In this document: piece by piece, positions 1-10,943 of the stretch
How positions within the stretch are numbered: position 1 is the first letter of the stretch
Layout of the letters: every line of letters starts with the position of its first letter
Source: Siphlonurus alternatus
Lineage: Eukaryota > Arthropoda > Insecta > Ephemeroptera > Siphlonuridae
NCBI GenBank assembly: GCA_949825025.1
Contig: OX463784.1
Location: 1,327,168-1,391,167 of the forward strand
Direction of reading: 5' to 3'
Length of the DNA: 64,000 bases
Program-made: the position numbers and the translations under genes
The notes under the pieces: model-generated
Databases searched by the model: none
What the model was told of the DNA's origin: nothing
Seen by the model: only the letters and a program-made list of their open reading frames with translations

Positions 1-113
1 TATGATTATAGATTCTATTGTAGTTCTGTTCTTAAATTTATCATAAAATTAATAAATTAAATTAACAGTAACTGAGTCTTAAAAATGTTCAGGCATGAAA
101 TGAGACTAATATA

Positions 114-863
114 CAGGGTACGTGTCCACAGAAATTCGCACGAATTGAAAGGCAAATTAAAATATGAAGCAGGATGGTAACATGAACATGTTATACATCA
201 AATTAAAGCTCAACAATCAACATTTTCAAAATTGTAAGCAAAAAAGCATTGTTTGAACTTCTTTTCTTTTAAAACGAAAATGGAACAAAAATGGCCGTTT
301 CTGAGCTCCAAACTCCGCAGAATCAGCTGTCATCTCAAAGAGATTGTCCCTATTTAATTATTCGCTTGAATAAAAATTTACCCACAGAATTTACCACAAG
401 GCTTCTCCACTTGAGCATCGTTGGTACCCCGGCATACGTCCGGACGTCCCTCCAGTTCTCATCACCACAACAATCAGATTAATCACGCCGGCAATTCTAG
501 CAACGTGTGGCGAGAACTGGAGGCCCATCCGGGCGTGTGCCGGGTTTACCAATGGTATATGGTGCTCATGCGGAGATGCATTATGGTAAATTGTGTGGGT
601 GAATTTTTATTCAAGCGAATAATTAAATAGGGACAATCTCTTTGAGATGACAGCTGATTCTGCAGAGTTTGGAGCTCATAAATGTTTTTTTTTTGTTCAT
701 TTTCCGTTTCAAAAGAAAACAAGTCCACACAATGCTACTTTGCCTACAATTTTGAAAATGTTGATTGTTAAGCTTTAATTTGATATATAACATGTTCATG
801 TTACCATCCTGCTTCATACTTTAATTTGACTGCCAATTTCTGCGAATTTCTGTGGGCACCCTT
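114..863. mobile_element. Long-TIR foldback element (MITE), TA flanked
   Basis: The two halves are near-complete reverse complements. Bases 114-425 pair with 530-863, including the blocks around 160-235 and 740-825. Only about 100 bp in the centre are unpaired. The ends read CAGGGT and ACCCTT with TA on each side, which suggests a Tc1/mariner-type non-autonomous element. Reading frames inside it are by-products of the palindrome. Confidence 0.85.
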
Positions 864-1227
864 TATTTCTAATGTCAAACAATAGTACTGGTAATTACTG
901 GTAATGGCATAGACAATTCCCCCCCCCCCCATAAATTGGTGTTGTGGTGTGGGGTATAGAGAAATACTTGGGCAATGGGTGTGTTCACTTTCCCCTACTC
1001 ACTTGTAATGGGAAAAACATTATGAAAGATGGAAGACTTTTTTTGGAACTTTTTTCTGGCTCCGTCACGGAGTACCGGACCAGCATAGAGTGCTAAAAAT
1101 CATTGCGGTGGACTTTAAAAAGAAAAAAAGTAGTTCAAAATTAATTGAAAAGTATGATGCAACGATTTACAGTATGATTTGTGCACTAAATTTTATATCA
1201 GATTCTTTCTAAAAGCTTCATTCAAGT
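864..1227. other. Non-coding gap
   Basis: I see no gene or repeat border here apart from a C tract near 921-930. Confidence 0.5.
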
Positions 1228-1235
1228 AAATACAG

Positions 1236-1846
1236 CAGGGACCGGATGCACGCGTTTTTTCGTGCATCCAGCATGCGCATCCAGATGCAAATCAATTTTT
1301 CGTGCATCCATGGATGCGCATCCGGATGCAAATTTATTTTTCATGCATCTGGGATGCGCATCCAGATGCAAATTTATTTTTATGCCGATGCCCATCCAGA
1401 TGCATTAATTTTTTCCCGTGCATCTGGGATGCACGGATGCGGATGCAAGTCCATTTTTGCGCATCCGTGTGCATCTTGCATCTGCATCCGCATTCGATCC
1501 TTGGTTTTTATATAATACACTTCGTTTCTTGCAATTTTAAACGACAAGTGGCAACTATTATATTTAAAAAATATGCCTCGTATCGTGTTATAAGATTGGT
1601 TTAGAGGCCATGCATTAGCAAAAAACCTGATAAAAAAAGAGAATAAAAAACTGTTAAATGGATGCAAATTTATTTTTCGTGCATCCGTGGATGCGCATCC
1701 GGATGCAAATTTATTTTTCATGCATCTGGGATGCGCATCAGGATGCATTCATTTTTCCCCGTGCATCTGGGATGCACGGATGCGGATGCAAGCCCATTTT
1801 TGCGCATCCGTGTGCATCTTGCATCTGCATCCACATCCGATCCCTG
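1236..1846. mobile_element. hAT-type non-autonomous element built from GGATGC words
   Basis: The ends are CAGGGACCGGATGC and its near reverse complement ending GATCCCTG. An exact 8-bp duplication, AAATACAG, lies at 1228-1235 and 1847-1854; 8-bp duplications and CAGGG termini are typical of hAT. The two arms (1236-1500 and 1657-1846) consist of GGATGC/GCATCC words in both orientations, separated by T-rich spacers. The centre (1503-1655) is unique AT-rich DNA with no transposase. Confidence 0.88.
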
Positions 1847-1851
1847 AAATA

Positions 1852-2053
1852 CAGTAAAAACTTGTTATTACGTAACTTAATTGTAATAAGATAAAAACAA
1901 CAAATTCAATATTGAGAAGAGGAGTAAATGTCCCGTAACAAATAATTAGTATTGCAGGTATAGAAAAAACTAACTTGATATAAGGTATACTCGATATAAG
2001 GTAAACCCAATTTCCTGGGTCCCTTGACTTGACGTTATAATTAGTTTTTACTG
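1852..2053. mobile_element. pogo/Tigger-like MITE
   Basis: The termini CAGTAAAAACTTGTTATTACG and its imperfect complement ending TTTTTACTG, flanked by TA, and the internal CTTGATATAAGG and GGGTCCCTTGACTT blocks resemble pogo/Tigger MITEs. The hAT element at 1236-1846 inserted into its first three bases, so the extreme left CAG is also present at 1233-1235. Confidence 0.75.
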
Positions 2054-2217
2054 TAGTGATGTTCTCTAAAGCCCTTCAAAGTTACCCCATTGAAAGTAAA
2101 AATCTGTAAAAAAAAACAGTTGGAGGATAAATTTAAAATCCTTTGGTACATGTGTCATCAAAGTTTGAAATATAACACTGAATATCAAAACAAGTTCCAA
2201 CTTGTATTTGCTTAAGC

Positions 2218-2313
2218 AAATTAATTAATTAATTAATTAATTAATTAATTAATTAATTAATTAATTAATTAATTAATTAATTAATTAATTAATTAATTAA
2301 TTAATTAATTAAT
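2218..2313. repeat. (TTAA)n microsatellite
   Basis: A perfect tetranucleotide array of about 96 bp. Confidence 0.97.
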
Positions 2314-2611
2314 AAGTAATTACCTTGTGGATAGCTAAATTATTTCCAGACTTCTTATTTTGATCACTTTTTTCATTCTTCAGTAAAATAATAATAATAA
2401 TAATTAACTCCAATTTATCAGCTGCAACCCTTAAATCTATTTTTCTCTCTTAGCTAATAACATGTTCCTACCATATAGTGAGAAAAACTTCTTCAGTGTA
2501 CACAGATTGTTCTATAAAAGTTACAAATCCTAATTTTCCTCATATTCAAAGTTACCTCGGACTCTCTAAGTTACCCCTGTTGACAGGACTATATTTGTTG
2601 TAGCTGCAGCA

Positions 2612-2987
2612 TTAAGGGTAAGATAACACGAACAATCGATTGTTGATAGTTCCATTTGATTAACATGTAAACCTTGGCAACCTCATAATGATTCTTATTT
2701 TTTTTTTTCAAAAAAATATGGAAAAAATTTCAAAACAATCGGACGATCCAATTTTTTTAAATTGATTTTTTAAATTTTCAGTATAGGAATTTCCCATAGA
2801 GACCCAAACTAAGAAATTAATTTAACAAAATTGGATCGTCAGATGGTTTTGAAATTTTTTCCATATTTTTTTGGTGCCAAGAACTGTCTCTCAAAAAAAA
2901 ATTCAGAATCAATATGAGGTTGCCAAGGTTTACATGTTAATCAAATGGGACTACAACAATCGATTGTTCGTGTTATCTTACCCTTAA
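2612..2987. mobile_element. TTAA-flanked MITE, family A
   Basis: The inverted ends are TTAAGGGTAAGATAACACGA and its complement. Subterminal blocks such as TTAACATGTAAACCTTGGCA are mirrored on the right. The same family occurs at 57993-58392 and as a right half at 55660-55868. Confidence 0.85.
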
Positions 2988-3224
2988 AAGTGCTCATGAT
3001 TATATTTTCAGGTAGTTTTGCACTAAAAAAGGCTTTAACAGAATAAAACTCCTTTCAAATTAAAATCCGTTTCAACTGCGATTTTTAAATGCAGTATCTG
3101 TTGTTATATTTCTCAAACTATTAGTTTGAAATTTGACCCCCAACCCCATTTAGGGGTCTTCTGATAATGAATCAAAAAATCATTTTCCTCTGAATTAATT
3201 TAATTAATTTAATGCCAAAAAAGC

Positions 3225-3307
3225 AATTTCGAGTTTTTTTTTACATGGGTTTAGATAGGACGGTGGGAAAACCGCAAAATCAGCTGACTTGAAGCCCCTA
3301 TTAGTTT
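3225..3307 (-). mobile_element. MITE family D fragment
   Basis: The block AATCAGCTGACTTGAAGCCC is the reverse complement of the left end of the elements at 8664-8760 and 52702-53003. Only one end is recognisable here. Confidence 0.55.
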
Positions 3308-3750
3308 GTTGTATAATACCACTTTTAAAAAATTATATACCAAAGTAATGCGAGGTGTGTGCTTATCTAGTGCACAATCTTAAAGGGAATGGGACAATGC
3401 AATCATGAATGCTTAAAAATATTTAAGTAAGATATGTTAATGCGAGTAATGAGTAAATTTCCGTTTTCGGACCATCCCCCAAATTTATAAAAATTAAGTT
3501 AATATAGACAGCCGCAGGGCAATTGCACAGGCAACATCGCACTGGGTACGGCCGGGCGGGAGGAGGGGGGAGTGAGTTCCATGGAAAAGTGGCTTCTATG
3601 TTGCCTTTCGTGATTGCTGATGTCAGCAATCCACACTTTAGTTACTCGGTGGGCGTTTACCCTGAGGCACTCGCCACCGTGTGGCATGTATTCATACTCA
3701 TTTAGTGGGTAACCTTTAAATAAAAAATATACTTATTTTTATGGTCCCCT

Positions 3751-5273
3751 CCCTAGTCGAAAAATAAAGGCAGTAGTCAAGTGGTGACTACTGCTAAGTG
3801 ATATATTGAGCAGTGGTCAAGTAGTCACTGCCCAAGTGGTCGCAAGTAGTCAATTTCAAGTAGTCACCAGTAGTCACTTTCAAGTAGTCACCAGTAGTCG
3901 ATTTCAAGTGGTCAAATTTAACGGTTTTTTAGTATTTTCTCGCGATATATCCGTCCATCATCACAATGCAGTTTTTTCTCGTTTAAGCCAATTAACAGAT
4001 AGATAAATTATAACTGGAACAAGTAAAGAAATTATTCTTTCACATTTTTAACTTGAATTATTAAAATGTAAATTATAATACTTTGTAATAATTCAAGATA
4101 AAAACGTGACAAACAAATAGGACGAGAAACATGTATAATATACATACCAATTTTACGCTCCATGCAATATAAAGCACTTTTTAAAACATTTTTACTTTAT
4201 TAAATTATTCCTAACTTATTAACTTTGATTTAATTTCTTTAGTATTTTGTTTTAATTTTTTACAGCAAAATGAAGGAATAGTATTTTTTAATTCATACTT
4301 TATAAATAAAAAAACATATATATATGAAAAAAAAACACGTTGATATTATTAAAGATTTATAATTATTATATAATAATTAAAATAATAATAAAATATGAAC
4401 ATCTGTCCTATAAACCTCAACATATAACATGTACATGGAAATATGATTGTAGGAAAAAATGGAAATAATAAAAGATTTTGAATTTGAATTTTTAATTTGA
4501 AGAATAATTACCAACGGCTTTAATTTCATCTCGGCGTCTTTTTTTATCAAGTTCCAAGAGCCGATAAACATTGACTGTTTAAGGCTACCTAGAACAAATA
4601 ATTTGACACAAAGTAACGAGAATTTTAATAAATAACATTTCATAATACGTTTTAGGTACTGAAAAGGTACTTATCTGATATAAAACTGCTTGAAAAACAA
4701 ATTGTTCCGGGAGCTCTGCACACACAACCCCGTCTCAAACGTGTTTAGTGCCACAATTTTAGATAACTTTCTTTATCACGAGAACCCCGTACAATTGACT
4801 ACTTCGTAAGTGATCACTTTCTTAAGTAGTCAGAATTTTGTGACAACTAATTAAGTAGTCAAGTGCTAAGTGGTCATGATGTTTCGACTACTTGCATAAG
4901 TAGTCACAAAATTCTGACTATACCAAGTGATCAAAATTTTATGAACACTGAGCGCCGACTACTTGCATAAGTAGTCACAAAATTCTGACTACTTACCAAG
5001 TGGTCGAGATTTTATGAACACTGAACGCCAACTACTTGCATAAGTAGTCACAAAATTCTGACTACTTACCAAGTGGTCGAAATTTTATGAACACTGAGCG
5101 TCGACTACTTGCATAAGTGATCACAAAATTCTGACTACTTACCAAGTGGTCAAGATTTTGAACACTGAGCACCTGAGCACTTGACTCAGTAGTCCGACTA
5201 CTTGACCCAGTAGTCTGACTACTTGTTTTAAGTCGTCAACCACTTGACTACTAGACTCATTTTTTGACAAGGG
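3751..5273. mobile_element. Foldback element built from CAAGTAGTC words
   Basis: The left arm (3751-3915) and right arm (4795-5273) are inverted with respect to each other. Both are dense in AAGTAGTC/GACTACTT words. Similarity outside the words (CCCTAGTCGAAAAAT against its complement at the right end) places the borders. The right arm includes four tandem units of about 73 bp from about 4885 to 5170. The loop is AT-rich. On its minus strand near 4575-4500 there is a short Lys/Glu/Arg-rich stretch reading RLLELDKKRRDEIKAV, which could be a remnant of a lost transposase exon but is too short to name. Confidence 0.8.
4885..5170. repeat. 73-bp tandem repeat, about 4 copies
   Basis: Units begin at 4885, 4956, 5029 and 5102 with CGACTACTTGCATAAGTAGTC or a close variant. 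Each unit contains a small AAGTAGTC palindrome. Confidence 0.85.
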
Positions 5274-5281
5274 CTGTCCCT

Positions 5282-5574
5282 TTAAGGTAGAGATAACACG
5301 GATCATCTGGACCCAGTGCTAAAAAAGTTTTAAATGTTCACCTCTACTGTACATCCCCTATCAGTAGCTAAAATATCAGGTATACAAAAACGAGCTAATT
5401 TTGGAGTTATTAATCAGTCAACTTTAAAAATTAATAACTCAAAAACTGGTTTGTTTTTGTGCACCTAATAATTTAGCTACTGATGTAGAGGAGAACATTT
5501 TAAATTTTTTCATACTTTTCATGAATGGGATTTTTTTAGCATTTTTTAGCTGATCCGTGTTATTTCTACCTTAA
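5282..5574. mobile_element. TTAA-flanked MITE, family B
   Basis: Inverted ends TTAAGGTAGAGATAACACGG flank a body that contains the mirrored block for 'cctctacatcccctatcagtag'. Relatives lie at 12161-12512, 50524-50885 and 53654-54032, with a left half near 49945. Confidence 0.85.
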
Positions 5575-5816
5575 AAAAGTTTACAGCCGGGTTGGACTGA
5601 CTTTTCTTATTTAGATGGTAATAGTTTTATTGACACAAATTCACACTCAAGATTAACATTTAAAGTTAATAGAAATAAAATATATCATTATTATATTTTT
5701 AAACAATTAATTTTTTGTCCTTATTTTTTATATATTATTTATTATGTATTATTAATTTAACAATTTCTCTACAGTAAAAAAAATTAGTATCGTGCAAATT
5801 TAATTTTTTTTTTCAG

Positions 5817-5978
5817 ATGACCTTCACCAGACCAGGTTATCACAAACTCGGCTTGCACCTTTTAAACCTGATATTAAACATTTGTCCTCCTGGCAACGAA
5901 GAAAATGAGGCAGCAATGATGACCAGTCTCAAGAAAGTGATAAGCAATGAAGAACATGATAATAATCTATTCCTTGTT
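5817..5978 (+). CDS. Putative exon 1 of the Ser/Arg-rich host gene
   Basis: A long pyrimidine run ending TTTCAG directly precedes ATGACC, and the open stretch ends at a consensus donor, GTAAGT (5979). The exon is 162 nt (54 codons) and leaves phase 0, which matches the next exon. The peptide begins MTFTRPGYHKLGLHLLNL and becomes acidic towards its end (EENEAAMMTSLKK, SNEEHDN). The ATG follows the acceptor directly. It could be the start codon after a non-coding exon, or an internal Met if coding exons lie outside the window. I do not recognise the family. Confidence 0.6.
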
Positions 5979-6165
5979 GTAAGTGATATCTCATATTTGT
6001 AATGTAAAATTGATCCACTGAGCTCTATACAAGCAGAGAGTATAGAGCTCAATGACTTGATACTCTATACTGTAGTACTGTGGGTCTTCGACCTTGCCAA
6101 ATATTCAATGCTCTAGATAAACTCTCATTAATCTAATAATGGACAAGTAGAATCAATTCTTTTTA

Positions 6166-6559
6166 TTAGCTCAGTTGAAAGAGGAGTTCGAAAAGTACAC
6201 CTGTGAATTTTTAAGATTTTTATTTTTACTGCATCATTCCTAAAATAGAGATGTAAAGAGGTCAAGTGACCTGGAAGTGGCGCCTGTGACGTCATTGAAC
6301 TGTCCGGTCAAACAAACGGTGGACTTTATAACGCTTGTAAACAACCACGTTGCTATGGAAACAATCAACAATTAATTAATTCTTTACGAGCTTTATATAG
6401 TCCATCATTTGTTTGACCGGACAGTTCATTGACTTCACGGGTGCCACCTCCAGGTCACGTGACCTCTTTACATCTCTATTTTAGGCATGATGCAGTAAAA
6501 ATAAAAATCTCAAAAAAATCACAGGTGAGTTTTTTGAACTCCTCTTTTGACTGAGCTAA
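6166..6559. mobile_element. TA-flanked foldback MITE
   Basis: The ends are TTAGCTCAGT and ACTGAGCTAA. The arms mirror each other through GGTCAAGTGACCTGG and GAACTGTCCGGTCAAACAAA and their complements, with about 70 bp of loop. It lies in the intron between putative exons 1 and 2. Confidence 0.85.
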
Positions 6560-6689
6560 TAAAAAAAAATTGATGCTATACTTGTACATTAAATTTCATA
6601 AATTTACATGTCAGTCACTGATAAAATATTCAGGTCGCATGAAAATATTTCAAAAAATGTTGACAAGTACGTACTTGTGTTTTTGACAG

Positions 6690-6794
6690 GACCATATGTC
6701 ATCCACTGACATGCCTCCCCCCCTGCAGGAGGGCTGGAGCCGCGTGCGAGTGCCAGCAGAGAACGCCCAACCTTCTCAGGCTAGTCAGCACGAG
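6690..6794 (+). CDS. Putative exon 2 of the Ser/Arg-rich host gene
   Basis: The acceptor is TTTTTGACAG and the donor is GTGAGA at 6795. The exon is 105 nt, phase 0 to phase 0, coding a 35-residue Pro/Gln/Ser-rich peptide that includes PPPLQEGWSRVRVP. The motif resembles PPVQEGFIQRT in the exon at 44307-44477, which is one reason to link them. The family is unrecognised. Confidence 0.62.
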
Positions 6795-6817
6795 GTGAGA
6801 AACTACCTTTCAACATC

Positions 6818-7145
6818 CACCTCAATTTTTTTATTGCAAGAAACGGATAGAGGGTGCAAAATTTTGCTATATACCCTGATTTTCTTTCAGATTATTTAGA
6901 GCACTGTAACTAACTTATATTTTTAAAAAATTATTGAAAGTCCTTATTTTTGTGACATAACAAGACGCCGCTCTTTAAGAAAAAGATAGGACTTGCTGCC
7001 GCGTGACGTCACAAAAAAGACCTTCCATAATTTTTTAAAAATAATTACCGGGCTCTAAAAAAATCTGAAAAAAAAATTAGGGTAGCATAACTTTGCACCC
7101 TGTATCCATTTCTGCAGTAAAAAAAATTGTGGTCAATAGTCCATT
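6818..7145. mobile_element. MITE family C, palindromic, with TGACGTCAC core arms
   Basis: A near-perfect palindrome related to 16982-17300 and 62391-62707. The arms contain GGATAGAGGGTGCAAA, AATTATTGAAAGTCC and GTGACGTCAC. They flank a spacer with CGCCGCTCTTTAAGAAAAAG. The left terminus is degraded in this copy. Confidence 0.82.
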
Positions 7146-7260
7146 TCAACTTGTAAAATTTTACAATTTTTTTTATCACAATGTATTTTGATTCTGATTT
7201 TTTCTTGATGTCATTAAAATGATCATCAATTATTTTTAAAAATTATTATCAGACGTTGAA

Positions 7261-7736
7261 AAATATTTCATAATATTGTACAATGGGGGGGAAGGGGGGG
7301 GGGCAGAATAAAAATCATACATGGGTGCCACCAGCCAGTAGCGTAAAAGCAAGTGTTTTTTTCAAATAGTGCTTGCTATTGTTCGATTCCAGTTATGCCA
7401 CCTAAATGTCAATGTTGCATCTTATTATCTAATTAATTGTTTCGTGCCAACATTTAGATGCTACCTTTAGCTTGGCCCTAGTGTACTTATAATTATATGT
7501 TCTATTAATGCAGTTTTTTTTAATGCTCTAGCGTTATATTTTAAATTTAATGTACTGTTAATAAGCTGTGAGAGCCTGGCCTGTTCGTAAACTCTGCTTG
7601 AAGTACTCTGAGTAACAAAAACCGTGACATCATTTGCACTGCCTACCCCACTGGTGTAGTTGGTGTACTCAGAGCAGGGTTTACGAACAGACTTAATGTT
7701 ACGTTTAACAAATTTTAATTAAATTTATCTCAATAG
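7261..7736. other. Intron segment with G tract and weak tRNA-like boxes
   Basis: A G tract lies near 7276-7302. Bases 7320-7395 contain a TAGCGTAAAAG box and GTTCGATTCC about 45 bp later, which could be a decayed tRNA-derived SINE head. Nothing coding is supported before the exon at 7737. Confidence 0.3.
7581..7690. mobile_element. Short foldback repeat
   Basis: CTGTTCGTAAACTCTGCTTG at the left is the imperfect complement of GCAGGGTTTACGAACAG at the right, with about 60 bp between the arms. Confidence 0.6.
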
Positions 7737-7999
7737 GTTGAGCGTTCCGTGCCAGAAGTTGCTGCACACTCTCCGGAGAATTGGTCTCCAGTGACACCAA
7801 GCACCGTCTCGTCCAGCGGCAGCAAACTACTTCTCCTGGCTCTCCACGCTCCACCTCATCCAGTCGGCAGCAAACTACTTCTCCTGTCGCTCCACGCTCC
7901 ACCTCGTCCCGGCGATTGTCATCACGCTCACGAGGAACCAAGTCCTGCAAGCGTCCTCATGACGGCAGCTCCCATATCAACAACAGGAAAAGGATTAGG
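7737..7999 (+). CDS. Putative exon 3 of the Ser/Arg-rich host gene, with a frame conflict
   Basis: The acceptor is CTCAATAG and the donor is GTGAGA at 8000. The length is 263 nt, one short of a multiple of three. Entering in phase 0 gives VERSVPEVAAHSPENW and later a stop that overlaps the donor. The frame that leaves in phase 0 is Ser/Arg-rich with two SPRSTSS-like repeats, and it ends in a basic KRPHDGSSHINNRKRIR stretch that looks like a nuclear localisation signal. Possible explanations are a one-base deletion in the exon, an error in the sequence, or use of a downstream in-phase acceptor at CTCGTCCAG (about 7815). The C-terminal half is better supported than the start. Confidence 0.5.
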
Positions 8000-8001
8000 G
8001 T

Positions 8002-9404
8002 GAGACAAAATACTTTATTTATTGACATGCTCCCTCCTCGAATACTATTATTGTCAGTGTCATATTTTGGTGAACTGATCATCGTGACTTGTATTTTAAA
8101 TAGCATTCTTTTAAATGATGTAGTTTTAGTCAAATGATACAACTTAACCATTAAAAAACAAGCCAGTTTTTGTTTCTATATTACTTTACATATTTTAAAT
8201 ATTTTATACATGTATTTTTTTTTTTTTTTTTGACGAAGTAGTTTAATTTCTTTGAAATGTCTGATAATGGTTAGTTAGGTGGCAGAACACTATGTGAATG
8301 GGATGTCCTTTTTCAGCCACCGGCGTTTTTATACATTTTGTATAAAGATATATATTATGTATTTTGATGTTCTGCTCAATCAAAATTGATATTATTATTA
8401 TATATTAAATATTTTTTCACCAATTAAGGACATTAAAGACCTTGCAATACCTAATAGCTTTGAGAGAATCACAAGAACAAATTTTTATTTTAATCAGTTA
8501 TGAAATTGACATGTTTTTAAATACTTAACTGAAAGTATGGGACAACTAATTATGGTGTTGTCAATTCTGTAAATTAAGCTGAGGCTGATGCTGTCTAAGC
8601 ATTTATTTGATTTTACAATATTAAATCATCGGAAAGGGCCTTGATAGGTTCATGTCATCTCTTATGATACAATAGAGACCTCAAGTCAGCTGATTTTGTG
8701 GTGTCCTATGCAAACATACTATGTAAAAAAAATATGCTTTTCTCCTTTTTTACTTCAGAAAGTGCAGAACAGTCATATGTTCTCTATGTTCTGATCTAAA
8801 TTTTATATTTTCTTGTTATAAAAAAATAATTATCATAGTTGAGCGTGTAGCGTGGGAGCCACTTTCGCATGAATAAAAAGCGAGTCCGCACTGCCAGTCA
8901 GTCTGCTAGATACTTCGGGTCACTAGACGGACTGGCTTCTCTCTGCTGATGAGACCCAGTAAGATCAAAACAGCTGTCCAGGGTTAAAGAACGTTGCCTG
9001 TTATTTATAATAACATACTCATATTCCCATACCTCTCCTTCTTTATGTGGCCAGAGATGAAATATAACATGTGTGTTAATTTCACTCATAAAAGAGCCAA
9101 AAAATCCCAACTTTTTGTGTGTCACTTAACATTGCGTGAAACTCGTTTTTTTGCTATTTTCGGCTTTAAACATCAAGTAATTCTTCGCTATAACTAATCA
9201 CTTTTCTTTTACCTAAAAACATCCAACCGTAATGGTTCGTTTCCTTTATATTATATTAGCATATTTACAATAATCCTTAAATATCTAAATTTTGCTTTAC
9301 AGAAAAATATATTGAAAAGTTTCTTAGTTGAGAGTTATTTTAGCTACAGCTAGAATCTTATATTATTGATATAGTTGTTAAACATGTTGTATTGTTGTTT
9401 TTAG
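8002..9404. other. Intron 3
   Basis: This AT-rich intron holds a family D MITE end at 8664-8760. Two stretches (8757-8830 and 9282-9320) have diverged copies at 11234-11300 and 11320-11355, marking the start of the tandem segmental duplication. I see no other gene. Confidence 0.5.
8664..8760 (+). mobile_element. MITE family D fragment
   Basis: The stretch AGACCTCAAGTCAGCTGATT and the following TTGTGGTGTCC match the left end of the complete element at 52702-53003. No right end is visible. Confidence 0.5.
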
Positions 9405-9512
9405 GGAATGCTGGAGCATGAGAGGCAGGAGGTCAGTCATGGTGTGACAAGCCGCAGAGTAGCACACCACTACTGTACCAGACAAAGAGTCAGGGAGATG
9501 GCCATGGAGGAG
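9405..9512 (+). CDS. Putative exon 4 of the Ser/Arg-rich host gene
   Basis: The acceptor is TGTTTTTAG and the donor is GTGAGT at 9513. The exon is 108 nt, phase 0 to phase 0. The 36-residue peptide is charged and basic (LEHERQEV, TSRRVAHHYCTRQRVREM). Sequence after the donor (CATCTTGGCTTCCATGA) recurs after the exon at 11940-12056, so the two exons are probable paralogues from a tandem duplication. Confidence 0.62.
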
Positions 9513-9544
9513 GTGAGTTCCATCTAACATTCAAGAACATCTTG

Positions 9545-9896
9545 GCTTCCATGAGGCGAGAAGAGAAAGAGTCTTTCTATTGGCTTGCTAGAAGTAGAAT
9601 GGTTTAATAACCAATACGTGGGCATAAGACAAGAAGAAGACATTTCATTTTATTAATTTTTTATTATTTTTTATTACAAACAACTGGTTGTACAAGACAG
9701 CATGGTTCACGTCAACATATACTTCAATATATAAACAAAAATAATATATGTAAAAAAACATAATAACATATAACATCTTGGCTTCCAATTTTTCATCTTT
9801 TCTTATGCCCACATATTGGTTATTAAACTTATTGAATCATTTTACTTCTAGCAAGACAATAGAGAAGAGATTCTTTCTCTTCTGTCTTCATGTTGC
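9545..9896. mobile_element. Foldback element in intron 4
   Basis: The left arm at 9545-9640 (GGCTTGCTAGAAGTAGAATG, TAATAACCAATACGTGGGCA) is mirrored at 9790-9896. The loop is A/T-rich. Confidence 0.8.
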
Positions 9897-9956
9897 CTGG
9901 CAACAAGTCAGGTTCTGTAGTTAATGCAGAGAGCATCTAAATAGATGCCCTCTGTC

Positions 9957-10562
9957 TTAAGATTCATTTTTACATAATTTACAAACGTCACTATCCTGGA
10001 TTTTAAACTTCTTCTGATAGCATGCAAGATAGTCGTTGTGGCCTCTGCCTAATCTTAATTTTGCAGTGCCCATGCGTCTATTATAAGAATGAGTTTTGGC
10101 TGATTTAAATATGAGATTTCCCCATGCCTTCGTACTTGTTTGTTCTTTCCAGGTTAAGGTAACTTTTTGTTTCACTGCACATTTAATATGAGCTTTAATT
10201 GAGTGAATGGATATGTTTGATACTGGCTGTTTCAAATTGCTGCCCATCTTGGCTAGGTAGTCTGCTTGCTCAATACCATGAGCTGGTATAGCCACTGTAG
10301 AACTATTTTTATGTTGTTATTTTGATGTTCTTAGATTTGTTTTTTACATTCAATTACTCTTTAGTCTTGAGAATCTGGGGATGCTATTGATTGTATTGCA
10401 GCAATTGAGTTTGAGAGTTTGACTTTTTTTATATTCATTTTTACCATTGATTTAGGTTATTTCTTTTGCATGTACTTCTCCTTCAAAGTTGCTGCCATGT
10501 TTGCTTGTTGGGACAGACTCTTTTGAAACAACTTGCAATAAACACCGGCCCCTGCGTATATT
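9957..10562 (-). pseudogene. LINE fragment: decayed RNase H domain
   Basis: Read on the minus strand from about 10562, the pieces fall in RNase H order but in different frames. They are GAGVYC and FEGEVHAKEI, then SIAAIQSIASPDSQD, then IVLQW, then IPAHGIEQADYLAK, followed by LRLGRGHNDYLACYQKKF and CKLCKNES. This is the C-terminal RNase H and Cys-rich tail of a jockey/I-like non-LTR retrotransposon. No RT remains. Stops and at least two frameshifts make it inactive. It sits inside an intron of the host gene, in the opposite orientation. Confidence 0.75.
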
Positions 10563-10637
10563 ATTTTTTACTCCAATTATTTTTTTAATGACTTTAAAGT
10601 TTTTGCAATTTCCCATCTGATTATATGGTTTTTGCAG

Positions 10638-10784
10638 TGTGCGGATTTTGAGCGTTTATCGTGGGACCTTTCAAGACACAGTCGTGGCTATGCAGGCAGT
10701 GAGAGTTCTAGCTCGTCTCATGTTCCTCCGGTCCATGATACTGCGTTTGTGGAGTCCTCGGAGTCTGGTGGATCAGAGAGACTG
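10638..10784 (+). CDS. Putative exon 5 of the Ser/Arg-rich host gene
   Basis: The acceptor is TGGTTTTTGCAG and the donor is GTGAGA at 10785. The exon is 147 nt, phase 0 to phase 0. The peptide has DLSRHSRG, a Ser run (SESSSSSH) and DTAFVESSESGGSERL. It is homologous to the exon at 12607-13038, which shares DLSR near the start and an AFVE-S-S block at the end. The downstream introns are also alike, so the two exons come from the same segmental duplication. Confidence 0.65.
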
Positions 10785-10830
10785 GTGAGAAAGCAGGATG
10801 ACATACGGTGCAACAGATCTTACCTCTAGA

Positions 10831-10943
10831 CACTTCAGTAGACTAGACGGCGCCAGATATATCAGCCAATCAAAAGACTGGAATGACAGCTGGCCACCTT
10901 TTCATTGGCTGATATATCTGGTGCCGTCTAGTCCACTGAACTG
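10831..10943. repeat. Intronic hairpin element, copy 1
   Basis: Arms ACTAGACGGCGCCAGATATA and TATATCTGGTGCCGTCTAGT flank about 40 bp. The second copy is at 13084-13207. Confidence 0.85.

Noticed and set aside
1246..1894. Cys/His/Met-rich open frames
   Set aside because: They are translations of GGATGC/GCATCC words in a hAT-type element, without start or splice context.
3423..3705. Small Pro-rich frames on both strands around a GC-rich patch (3520-3690)
   Set aside because: No splice sites, promoter pattern or homology could be tied to them. It may be part of an unidentified repeat.
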